64,000 nt of DNA from Congeria kusceri. Its lineage: Eukaryota; Mollusca; Bivalvia; Myida; Dreissenidae. The stretch covers positions 16,104,980-16,168,979 of the forward strand of contig CM051034.1 of assembly GCA_027627225.1 (NCBI GenBank), read 5' to 3'. The position numbers and the translations under genes are program-made. Shown here piece after piece: positions 27,501-40,700 of this stretch; position 1 is the first letter of the stretch; every line of letters begins with the position of its first letter. The notes below the pieces were generated by a model that was given only the letters and a program-made list of their open reading frames with translations, did no database searches and was not told the origin of the DNA.

Positions 27501-30500
27501 GGGGAAGACGTCCATGGATTTCAACTGGTATCTCCTGGAGTGCTCCTGTAAGTAGAATTCACGCTATGAAATGCAATATTCAGTTTTAAGTGGCTTTTGG
27601 GAAACATTTCATCAGGTATCCAGTTTGGTGTCAGCAAATACTACCAACACTATATCAATTCAAAATAATCAAATTGTAGATTATATTAGACATTGACAGA
27701 TTATACTGTTGGCAAATTGTACCAGTATTTGGCCTTGTTTAAATGCAGTGTAGGTAGCAATATCTTCTGGCGTGTAATTTCAGTGACAAATCATTAACAT
27801 GAACATAATGACACGTATCATTAACAGTGAGCCACATATGAATCTTTCAGACATACAATCATCAGTGTTACAAAACCATGAATAAGACATGAATGGGACA
27901 TGAAATTGAAAATGTAACAGTACTACTTAATTGTGCTTGTAATTAACATTGCAATCATATTTTATAAAACTGAACAATGTTTGGATTATATTTTCCTATT
28001 TTCAGCAAATAAGTGTTTGAGTGAAGATGCCATAGAAGAAGCAGTGATAAACAAATGTTCAGAAGTTTTGGGGGAATTTATTTCGCGTGGGTCGATGAGT
28101 AAAGAAGCGTGCATGTACGTACATTGTGATAGAGTTATGGACCCCTTTCGATTTAAATTTCCTAAAAACACAGTTTCCAGATGATAGCTCAAGAAAGGCT
28201 TGACATATTCAAATAATTTTTGGTCCACATATGTAACATCATAAAGTACAGGTCAGGTTTGACTTTTGTTACAAACCACTAAATGTTGACAGAGTTATGG
28301 CCCCTTTTCAACTTAAATTCCCTAAAAACAGTTTCTTGACAATAACTCCAGAAAGGTTTCACATATTTAAATTATTTAGGTGCATAGGTGTAACATCATA
28401 CAATACAGGTAAAGTTCGAGTTTGGCTACAAACCACTCAATGTTGACAGAGTTATGGCCCCTATTGAACTTAAATTTTTTCAAATTCACTGTTTCCAGAT
28501 GATAATTATGCCCCTCATCGAAGATGGCGGGTATATTGGTTTGTTTATGTCGTGTGGTCGGTAGACCACTTTCGTTTCCCCTCTGTAAGTTCAACAGTTT
28601 TTATGATCTTCTCCACACTTCCTGAACATGTTTGTGGGCATAATATCTAGGTGATGTTCGATAATCAGCCAAATTGCCCTGGGAATTGTGGAGTTATGGC
28701 CCTTGAATTATCTAAAATTGGTCTTTTTAGCTGTTTCCGCTCTTTAAGTCCAACAGTTTCCATCCACCCTTCACCAAACTTCATGAAAATGAATGTAATA
28801 ATAATATCTAGGTCTTGTATGATAATAAGCCAAATCCTTCCATGAATTGTTGAGTTTTGGCCCTTGAATTATCTAAAATTAGCCTTTTTAGCCGTTTTCA
28901 CTCCCTAAGTCAAACAGTTTTCATCTAATCTTCACTAAACTTCATGAAAATATTTGTAATAATAATATCTAGGTTATGTTCAATAATCAGCCAAATTGCC
29001 CCCGGAATTGTGGAGTTATTGCCCTTGAATTATCTGAAATTAGCCTTTTTAGCGGTTTCCGCTCTCTAAGCCCAAAAGTTTTTATCTTATCTCTACCAAA
29101 CTACATGAAAATGTTTGTTATAATAATATTTCAGCCAGGTTTGATAATCAGTCAAATTAACCAAGGAATTGTTGAGTTATTGCCCTTGATTATCCGAAAT
29201 TAGCCTTTTTAGCATTTTCCGCTCTCTAAGTCCAATAATAACCATCCAATCTTCATTTTAACATCATTCGACTTTGGTTACAAATAACTAAATGTTGACA
29301 GAGTTATGGCCCCTTTTTCACTTAAATTTCCTAAAAATGCGGTTTCTGGACAATGACTCATAAAAGGCTTCACATATTTAAATTATTTTTGGTACATAAG
29401 TGTAACATCATACAATACAGGTCAAGTTCGACTTTGGTTACAAACCACTCAATTTTGACAGAGTTATGGATCCTATTGAACTTAAATTTTTCAAAATATA
29501 CTGTTTCCAGATGATCACTCACGAGAAGCTTGACAGATTAAAAAAAATTTTACTGCACAGGTTTAACATCATAAAATACAGGTTGAGTTGGACTTTGGTT
29601 ACAAACCACCAAATCTTGACAGAGTTATGGACTCTTTTTGACTTTAAATCTCTAAAAACACAGTTTCTGGACAATATCTCATGAAAGACTTCACATATTT
29701 AAATTATTTTAGGTACATAGGTATAAAATTATAAAATCAACCATTTTCTTTGGGCCCATTTCTTTCGAATGGATGCCATAGTTTTGTGACAAGGCCATAT
29801 TGTTGGGGTATGTTCGTCATTTTTGAGACATTTTAGTTTATTTTGATCGTACGAAATTTCATTTTCCCCTTCAGTATTAATTTAGTAGAAACAAATGTGT
29901 TTAGAACGTTTCTTACAGGTATATACAAAATCATATTGTTGTGTTGGGAAAACACCAACAATTGTTCCTAGTAGCTATAGTTTTAGTTGGTAATTACAAA
30001 GTTCTACCTAACTATTTGTTGCTTTGGATTTCAGGGACATATATAGACTGGCACATTGCGTCAAAGACCGAGTGCAAGCATCACAAGATTTCAAGTTTGA
30101 CTGCAACACCCTGAATATATACGCCTTTTTGGCAGAGGGGGCCCGTGATTTTACAGAGCTGGACTGGGTCAACACCAGTTTCTGTCATGGTAGGTCTTGA
30201 CCTCCCCCAAGGAAGTTATGTTTTGCCAGTGTTGGTTTGTTTGTCTGTATGTTAGTTAGCAATGTGTAAACAGTTATTAACTGTTTTGCAAAATTTGGAA
30301 GTTTTTAAGGGAAATGTAATTTCAGTTATGCAAAACTGATCAAATTTGTTTCATTTTGGTAATTAAAAACATCTTTCAGTAGGTTTAGTTCAGTTATGAA
30401 GTCTTCCAAAAATATTCTGCTTCTTTTTACACATTTAAAAATATCTATTTCTTTGTGAAGATTGTTGTTATGAAAACAATACATTTTTGTTACTATATTC

Positions 30501-31730
30501 CAGACCTGGTGTGTTTCCCACCCAATGTGAATCGCTACACAGAGGCTGAATGTGGTCGGTCCATGGAGGCTTACAACAACACTGAAAACTGCTAGTATGT
30601 CAGACTTTCTAGTTACTGTAGAACTGGTTTTATTTGCCTGGGTTTTATTTTCCCTAATATTTGTAATTATATTTCCTCGCAAATTCAAAACCAGCGCAAA
30701 AAATGTGTTGATCCGAATGTAAAAAATCCGAAAATATGCTGATTTAACCTCATAATGTACCATATGGTGATAAGTCCTATTATATTATTATAAGCAATTT
30801 ATATCAATGGCATAGACCTAGGGAAATGTGTGAAACAGCCTATTGTTACTATGCATTGTCGTTTTTCATGCTTAGTTTTAACAAAAACACTTGCATAAAA
30901 GCAATTATCGACTTGCTGGCAACTGACAGGGTACTTCTAGTAACCGCTTGGTACAATAACGTAAGCAGTATACCTCATTATTTTTTGCGTCATGACGATG
31001 ACACAAATTCAAGAACACGCGAATTAAAAAGGGATCATTTTAGGACAAAAATGTGATATTTTGTCTTAGCGAATTTAAAGCATTCTACTGTATATAAATA
31101 TCTCATTTGAGATACCTGGGCACATTTTCTGTTAAACAATTATTTGGTTACCATTTCAAGAAACAGTAAACTAGTGTTTTAATTAAACAATGTCAATGTT
31201 ATTATTATATCAATATGAATTGATAATGTTATAATACTTTTATTTTTCCAGGTTGCGTATTATTGATTTTTTTTCATTTCAGCCATTTTGAGAATGTGAT
31301 GCGCTGTGTGAAGTTCCATGCATTCTTAAAGGGAGAGACCTGCCCCGCTGAAGACTTGCAAGACACCCTACAAAAAGCCTCCGGCCTAGCATCATACATG
31401 ATTTGTGAAGGTAGCAAACGAGTGAATCATAGAATATACATCTATAGTTATTTGCAACTTTTCTTAAATTCATAGTGTCTCCTGACATGGCGGTCTTACC
31501 TGAAATATGTATATAATTATGCCAGGTTAGCTTTAAAGCATGCATGTGCAAAACTATTCTATGTTATATATGTAATGCATAATGACAGCTGAACCTCAAA
31601 TTGTGTGTCTATTGCACAGCAATCATGAATTTTTTGTATCAATATTGATTACAGCTCATTAATGACTATAAGAATATGTGGATGATGGTGATAATGATGA
31701 TGGTGATGGGGGTTGATGGTAGTGATGATT

Positions 31731-31761
<31 letters not shown>

Positions 31762-34700
31762 CTGCTAATACAACTTCTTCTGTTGAAGGATCAACCTTTG
31801 AAGGCATTGATGCAGAACTACCCACAGATATGTCAGCAGTGTGTTATAGCGTTGGACTGGCCAGGTACCTGCTGGAGTATGAATGCCTGGACAGTTTGAA
31901 CTTTACCACTCTGGACTTTGCAGAAAGATGTGTGTAAGTAGTTAATTAGTTCATCAGGACAATAATTATTTCATTTCTAAATGTCACAGAGTCTTGAACT
32001 ATATTCTAATCTGTATTTTCAAAACGATGTGTATAAGTAAGAAATGATTCCTTTATCAGGACACAATATTTTCATTTCAGTTATCAGTAAAATATAAAAA
32101 AGAAACAGAAATGTCAGTAGGGAGAACTGTCATTATGTTAGTTAATTAAGAGATTGTAAACATTGTTTCTTGGACACATGTTTTCTTTCCATTGTTATAA
32201 GCAATGAGATTATGAGTTTAACAAAAAAACCAATGTAAAGAACTAACTTTAAATGTTACTTTTTACATGAAGTTGTTTTTTATATTCTTACCCCACATGG
32301 ACAATTTGATAATGTTTTCAGGTATGATATAGCCATGCAAGGGTGCGTCTTTAACCAGATGAACAAGTTTGGGTGTGGTATGGAGGATGTAAAAGCATTG
32401 TTTGACACAAATGAGGTCAGGAGAGGCATTCTACCAAACGACACTATCGGATGTGGTGCGTTTTAATTACTGAATGATAATAATAGTGTTACATTTTTTG
32501 TCAAAGTTTAAAAGATGTTTTTCAATTCATTTAACTGAAACAGTAAACTCAAAACTGTCATTAGAAAACTATTGTCTCCTAAAAATTAACAAAAATGGAT
32601 GTAATGAAATTTTAATATAATGTATGTTCTATATCATACACACACTCTAATGGTGTTGGTCATGTTTATGGTGTTGGTAATGTTTATGGTGTTGGTCATG
32701 TTTATGGTGTTGGTCATGTTTATGGTGATGGTCATGTTGTTATGAAATCAATATGTTTAATAATTAATTTTGTCGAAGTTAAGCTTGCACTTAAAGAAAA
32801 TAACAAAAACATATCCGGCTCCAAAATTGTTATTTTAGCTGACACATTGGCTTTGTCGGAGTGTGACGTTCAGTTCAGTTACCATAGTTACAATATGGCT
32901 ACAACATGCATGAGCCCATTGTCCAGTCTGTTCTTCATTCCTGAGGTCAATACAAGGTCGAGCCCAGACCAGTCAGGATTACTAAAGTGCAGGTAAATTA
33001 TATAAAATTTCTTCATAACATCCCCATCTGATTCTTTATATGGAAAATACTGACTGGGCCTATTCCATACTTGTACTTGGTTTTGCTGTGCTTCATTTAC
33101 AGTTCTGGAAAGGGTCCAGTTTCAGTCGGATTAGAAGTTTTGGCATTGGGAAATCCATGCAAATGGGAATAAATTAAATTTTCTAATTATCAGTCCTTGT
33201 GCCTGGTTGAACTCAGTAGATCAATCCAGGTTTTTTTTGTTCATTATTTTGGGATTATGACCTATCCCTGTGAAATTGGGAATTTCAGTGGCAATTCACC
33301 TGAGATTGGGAAAAAGTATAATTGTCTGATTAAAAGTCAAACCATCGATTGGGAATTTTGGGACTGGATTTGGGAAAAAAAGATACGCTTTGCCATTGGG
33401 AATATGACCCAATAATAGCAATACAATCAGTTAAAAAGCCGTGCTATTCTAATTTCATCAACAACAGCTTTTTAAGTGATGGGAAATGGGGCCTTGAAAT
33501 AGACTCATAATTTGATATGCTAACATGAAGATTGTTGTTTGTTGTTTATGCTGTTGTCTTTATAATGGTTGCTGTGTAAGATTGTGTTGATAATATATTC
33601 TGACATTTTCTAGTTTTTACTAGCAACAACACAGTTGTTGTTATCTTCATTTAAGTTAATGAATTTTGAACTTGAGGATCTGTAAATGTACATCATTTTT
33701 CCAGAATGCTGGACCGTTTCTTCAGCTGCTGCAAGTATTATGTTTATCATTTTTCCAGAATGCTGGACCGTTTCTTCAGCTGCTACAAGTATTATGTTTA
33801 TCATTTTTCCAGAATGCTGGACCGTTTCTTCGGCTGCTACAAATATTATTTCCCTGATGTCTCCTGCAGTCCAGCCAGTCTTCTAACCATTGTGAACATC
33901 ACCGGAAACATCTACCAACACATCGTGGCAATGAGCCAGAATTTGTCTAAATATGAGGATGTGAACTTCTCAACATGTGCAGGTATTTGCCTGGATCATG
34001 ATAATACAATCTATGGTAATCTGTGGTAAAGATTACTTCAAGACAGTGTTTGGAGTGGTGGTTTTTGGTCAAAATTACTTCAAGACTTTGTTTGGAGTGG
34101 TAGTCTTTGGTCAAGCTTACTTCCAGACAGTGTTCGGAGAGGATTCATTTGATTGCATTTTTGTTCAAACAATTGCAAGTTGAATTCAAGTTAATGCATG
34201 TTATATAGAAGTATAGTCTTGGTAACAATGACAAAATTTATTAATTTGTACTTGGGGTTTTAATAAAATGAAATGAGTTCAGTGAAAACCTATTTCATGT
34301 CTGATTTCAGTGTTAGAAGTCGCTCCAGCTTACGGCCAGTGTGAAGAAGGTGTTGACCTGATTTATGACGTTGCCGGCTCGTGTCTCATACCTATCGCAA
34401 TCAACTACAAGGCCCACAATGTGTCTCTCTGCTCGTATGGAGAACATACATATTTTAAGCTCAGAATAAATATTAATTTTGTTTGTATTTCAACAGCATT
34501 TTTCCTTGGCACATTTCTGTCCGATCTTGCATTAGAACTCTGTTCCGTTCAATTTCATTGCCTCGTGTAGCTTACCTATCTTCCTGCTTGTATGGAGATC
34601 ATGCATATTTTAGTTCAGAATTAATATTAATTATATTCATATTTCACGAGCAGCACTCCTTGTGCATACATGTACATTAAGGTTTCCATAGTAATATTTA

Positions 34701-37700
34701 ACATTTACTATTAGCAATTCAGTTTGAGACATGCTCCATTTGTAAGTACTGCTTCATGAAATGATATAGGTCAAGCAGTACAAATAGCTTATTTTTATAC
34801 CCCCAGCATCTTGATGCGGGAGGCATAAAGTGATCGTCCTGTCCGTCTTTCCGTCCTTCCGTCTGCGAAATGTTAAGTAGATTTAACCGTTTCGTCTAGC
34901 ACCAAAACTGCTTACTACAACACTTTGATACTTACACAGTTGTTGCTTATGACCATTCCCTATCCACCCATATCAGCCGACCTAACTTTGACCTTGACCT
35001 AATTTGTACTTAGAATAATTCAAAAGTGCCATTTCTTGGTTAACTAGATTTTACCGTTTCGTCTAGCACCGACACCGCTTACTACAACACTTGAATATTT
35101 ACACAGTTGTTACTTATGACCATTCCCAATCCACCCATATCACCCAACTTCACTTTGAACTTGACCTTGACCTAATTTGGACTAAGAAATGGGCTACCCA
35201 GCACCAACTGGGTGCATGTGTGTTTATCAAACACAGAATCTTGTTCACCATGCATTCAAGCATCTCTAAATTTGAGAATGTTTTCTTGCAATGCAACATT
35301 TACAATGTTCCTGAAAATACATAATCTAATTTGGATTGTATAATTTGCATATTTTTCCGCCTGCATTCAAGCCATTCTAAATTTGAGACCTTTTTTTTGC
35401 AGTGCACCATTTAGAACGTTCTTGAAAATACATAATGTTGGTGTGTATTTGGCTTAATTTTGAGCCTCCTGAGTTCAAACCTTTCTAAATTTGAGACCTA
35501 TTATTTCAGTCTGCAATCAAGCCTACTATCATGCAGCCAACAGCCCTCGTTCGGCCCATGCGACGGTGAAAGTGAGGAGGATCGTCTAGCTAGGCTGGTC
35601 CGTGCTCTTGACTTGCATCCAGATTTCTTGGAGGACATCACGGGAGGATTCCATCCTACAAAATGCAGTAAGTTGTTGACCAGGGATCATACTCACAAAC
35701 CCATTCTTAGACTTAAGATGTAAGAATAAAGAATATTCTTAGAACTGTTCCATCATAAGAACACTGATAATTTGATTCTGTCTTGGTATTCACCATCTCT
35801 AAGTACAGCATTATTTATTTAGAACGATTTTTTTTAATGACATAAGTGACATTGGTACCCAACATACATGCGGACACACAGGTATTTTTTCTTAAGTCTA
35901 AGTCTGTTCTTTATTCCAAAGCCTAAAAATGGGTTAGTGAAAACAGACCAAGGTATCACAATATTTTAATATCATCTTGGTAGTAATAATAAGTTGACCA
36001 TTTCCATATCAATATTTCATGGTTACTTTTGAATTTGCAATTAATAGAACTTGTAGTAATAGAATGATTCACCTTCCATCAGGAATACAGATGTTGCGGT
36101 TTTAATGCTCGTATGTGATTTTAATCCATGTTTATGTATGTTTATGCTGATATCTATATCTTTATCAATGTAATTAAAAGATTCTATTGAAACAAATTAT
36201 TATTCGATCCAACAAACAATATTAGATTATTGACCTTTTTGCTATCTTGTATGGATTGTGTTTTAAGTTTTTTGGTATCGCCGTATGACCATTCTCGTAA
36301 CTGTTCGAAGTTTGGAAGTAATTGTATCGATTGCACATTTGTGATAAATGTAATGCCATTATAGGAACTCAGATGGATTGTGAGGTCAACTTTAATTCTG
36401 CCAGCTACAACTGGAGTCTAACCAGTGCATACCAATTTGCTATGTACTCTGCCTCCTTCATGACTGATGCTGAACGTTGCAGGTTTGTGAAATCTATTAA
36501 TATATTTTCGAACAAGAGCTTAGTGTTTTCATGCCCCCATAAAGTGGGAGGCATTAAGCATTGCACTTGTCAAGCCATTTGTCCGTTTGTATGTAGGTCC
36601 CAAAAGTTTGTGGACTTGACTCCTCTTTAACTGCTGGGCGGATTTTGCTGAAACTTGTGAGCGTAAAGGAAGGAATTTTGGCTGCGACCAATGTTGGCCC
36701 TTTGTCATTTTATCCACTCTAGAATATATACTTCTTGAAATTTTGATTTTTAAACTATCAAGAAATATGTCATTTCTGTATTTGTCTTGTTTCAGTGTGT
36801 TTGCGGACTTCCATGCAAGGTACAGGGAATACATGCTGGGCGTACATCCTGAGTGCTACATCCAGTATGACGAGTGGTTCAACAGGACACAACTGCCGAG
36901 ACTGTTCGTGTATCTTGGAGGTCCAATACGACTCAGCTGTACAGGTGAGCTTCAACTCAGTAAATGTACGAGGCTTATCACATATTATGGTTGTTCCTAA
37001 GCCGAGTGTATTGTTGTTGTTGTTTTTTGGGTGGGCAGAGGGTTACCTGAAAGTTAAACTGCGCAAAATTTGTCATAATAAGAGGACTGAAATATTAAAA
37101 ATTATACACTATTTATGGTAAAAACGTACACATCCATTCTGTTTGCTAATGGAGCCTAAGTCATTTAATGACACCTCAAGGTTTACTTGTTTCTGTCACA
37201 AACTGAAATTATATTACATCTAATTACATGTGTCACAGGATGATATAGTCCGGGATTCGAACTCGGGACCTCTTGCTTACAGGTGAATGCCCTCCTGACT
37301 GAGCCAACCTGGTTGCCACTTAACCTCTCCCTTTTAGTGACCAAGCTCATGCCTTGCCATGACATATGCATTTTAGTTAACTAAGTATTTTGTTTCCGAT
37401 ATATTACAGATACATGTTCCCATCGCTGGCTAGTGCAGTTTATGTTGTGCTACGATATACTAACAACGGAAGGAACTTGCGGGTAATTATTATGGATTCA
37501 TAACAAATAAATATTAGTATATGCCAATTCATGACATTTTGGGGAACACTAAAAAAAATCAGGAATGAATTTTTGTGTTAGAGGCTCGATCTACATCAGA
37601 ACACAAGATAATGAAAAAAATATTTCTTGATAATGTAAGGTTTAAAAGTGTGATTGAACTACTCTTGTATTTTTTTTTAGCTCACCTGAGCACAACGTGC

Positions 37701-40700
37701 TCATGGTGAGCTTTTGTGATTGCCTTTTGTCCATCGTGCGTCATTAACATTTACCTTGTGAGCACTCTAGAGGCAACATTTATTGGCCAATCTTTATGAA
37801 ATTTGGTCAGAACATTTGTCCCAATGATATCTCGCTCGAATTCGAAACTGGGTTATGTGGGGTCCAAAACTAGGTCACAAGGCCAAATTAAAGAAAAAGC
37901 TTTTGAACACTCTAGAAGTCACATTTTTTGCCCAATCAACATGAAACTTGCTCAGAACATTTGTTCTAAAGATATCTCACCTGAGTTTGAAAATGGTTCT
38001 GGTCCATTGAAAAAACATGGCCGCCAGGGGGTGGGGCAGTTTTCCTTATATGGCTATAGGAAAAGCTTGTGAACACTCTAGAAGTCACATTTTTTGCCCA
38101 ATGAACATGAAACTTGCTCAGAACCTTTTGCTCTTATGATATCTCGGTCGAGTTCGAAAATGGTTCTGGTCTATTGAAAAACATGGCCGCCAGGGGGGGT
38201 GGGCTGTTTTCTTTATATGGCTATAGGGAAAGCTTGTGAACACTGTAGAAGTCACATTTTTTGCCCATTCATCATGAAACTTGCTCAGAACCTATCTTCT
38301 TATGATATCTTGGCCGAGCTCGAAAATGGTTCTAGCCTGTCAATGAGCATGGACGCAATGGGGTGGATGCGGGGGGGGGGGGCAGTTGTCCTAATTGGGC
38401 TATATAAAAAGCTTGTCAACACTCTGGAAGTAACATTTTTTGCCCAAGCAACATGAAACTTGCTCAGAACATTTGTTCTTATGATATTTCGGCCGAGTTC
38501 GAAAATGGTTCCGGTCCATTGAAAAACATGGCCGCCAAAGGGGGGGGGGTAGTTTTTCTTATATGGCTATAGGAAAAGCTTGTGAACACTCTAGAAGTCA
38601 CATTTTTTGCCCAATCAACATGATACTTGCTCAAAACCTTTGTTCTTATGATATCTCCTCTGAGTTAAAAAATTGTTCCGGTCCGTTGAAAAACATGGCC
38701 ACCAGGGGGAGCAGTTTTCTTTATATGTCTATAGGAAAAGCCTGTGAACACTGTAGAAGTCACATTTTTTGCCTGATCAACATGAAACTTGCTCAGAACC
38801 TTTGGTCTTATGATATCTCGGCCGAGTTTGAAAATGGTTCCGGTCCGTTGAAAAACATCCGCCACGGGGTGGGGCATTTTTCCTTATATGGCTATAGGCA
38901 AAGCTTGTGAACACTCTAGTAGTCACATTTTTTGCCCAATCAACATGAAACTTGCCCAGAACCTATGTTCTTATGATATCTCGGCCTAGTTTGAAAAATG
39001 GTTCCAGTCCATTGAAAAGCATGGCTGCCAGGGGGTGGGACAGCTTTCCTTGTATGGCTAAAGGAAAAGCTGGTGAACACTCTAGAAATCACATTTTTTG
39101 GCCAGTCAACATGAAACTTGCTGAGATCCTCTGTTCTTATCATATCTTGGCCAAGTTCGAAAATGGTTCCGGTCCGTTGAACAACATGGCCGCCGGGTGG
39201 GGGTGGGGGGGGGGGTCAGTTTTCCTTATATGGCTATAGAAAAAACTTCTTAACACTCTAAAAGACACATTTTTTGCCCAGTCATCAAGACTCTTGCTCA
39301 GAATCTTTGTTCTTATGATATCTTGGCTGATCTAAAAAATGGTTCCGGTCTAATAAACATAGCCGCGGGGGGGGGGGGGGGGGGAGCAGTTTGAACTCTG
39401 AAGTCATGTTTTTTGCCCAAGCAATATGAAACTTGCTCAGAACATTTGTTCATATCATGTCTTGGCCGAGTAAGAAAATGGTTCCCATCCGTTGAAAAAC
39501 ATGGCTGCCAGGGTAGGGTAGGGGTTTCAGTTTTCCTTATATGGATATATTTTCAATTTAAAAATGCTTGTGAACACTGTAGAGGCCAGATTTGTATCCC
39601 AATCATCATGAAACTTTCCTAGAACATTTGTCGCAATGATATCTCGCACAAGTTTGTACCCAGGTCAAGTGGTAAAATACTAGGTCACCAGGAAAAATTG
39701 AAAACAACAAGCTTGCGAACAATCTAGAGGCTACAGTTTTAGCCAAATCTTCATGTAACTTGCTCAGAACAGTTTAATTCCTTAGCCCCTGAGGTGAGCG
39801 ACCAAGGGCCTTATGGCCCTCTTGTTTTAACAGATGGGTGTTGTTTGTTCGCATCATTTAAGTGGCAAATTCTTTGTAAATAATATGGATGAATGACAAA
39901 GTTTCATATCAGAGGAGAATCATTTTTAATTGTAAATTAATTATATTTTATCCCATTTTTGTGTGCGTATAAATAAAATGTGCACGTCAGCCAAACTCAT
40001 ATGAGGCGTGTCGTGGGAAAACCGGGCTAAATGCATCTTATGTAGTGTTGTCCCGGATCAGCCTGTGCAGTCTGCACAGGCTAATCCGGGACATCACTCC
40101 GCTTTTATGGTATTTTCTGATTCAAGGAAGTCCCTTTTAAACATATATTCACTGTAGGCGGAAAGAGTCGTCCCAGATTAACCTGTGCGGATTGCACAGG
40201 CTACTCTGGGATGACACTTTATCTACATGCATTAAGCCCAGTTGTCCTACAACATGCCTCAATTATCTATAAACATGACAAATTAATGGGTTGTAGCGTT
40301 AAGTATGACTTGTTGTTCTGCTAATGTTGTTAAAATAAGGTAGGTAACAAGTTACTGCTGATTTTTCCAGTATAACTCGTTGTTTAACATATATGTGAAA
40401 GATTTTTGTTATCTTTATTTGAAAATAAAAATATGTTACAATGTAGTTCCAGTGTTTGGACATTTGTATATATGAATATCTGTGTTACAATTGTGGTAAT
40501 TGTAGGTTCCAAGAGTGCATACGCGGGCCATCCTCAGACGAATGTTATTTCAATGGTACAGATGTCTTGAAAAATGTCACAAGTTTCTACAAACGTGTTG
40601 TTAGAATGGACCTTCCACCATGCTATAATGGTACAGTGTAGCGCTTCTTCTTGATGTATTCTTCAAGTATACATGCAAATGTTTTCAATTCACAGGTATA

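Noticed and set aside
27028..27555. Repeated 60-codon ORFs
   Set aside because: Wrong-frame translations of the 115-base repeat around the exon 19 donor.
37183..37371. tRNA gene on the minus strand
   Set aside because: Box A and B-like sequences are present but the acceptor stem does not pair; a SINE head is more likely.
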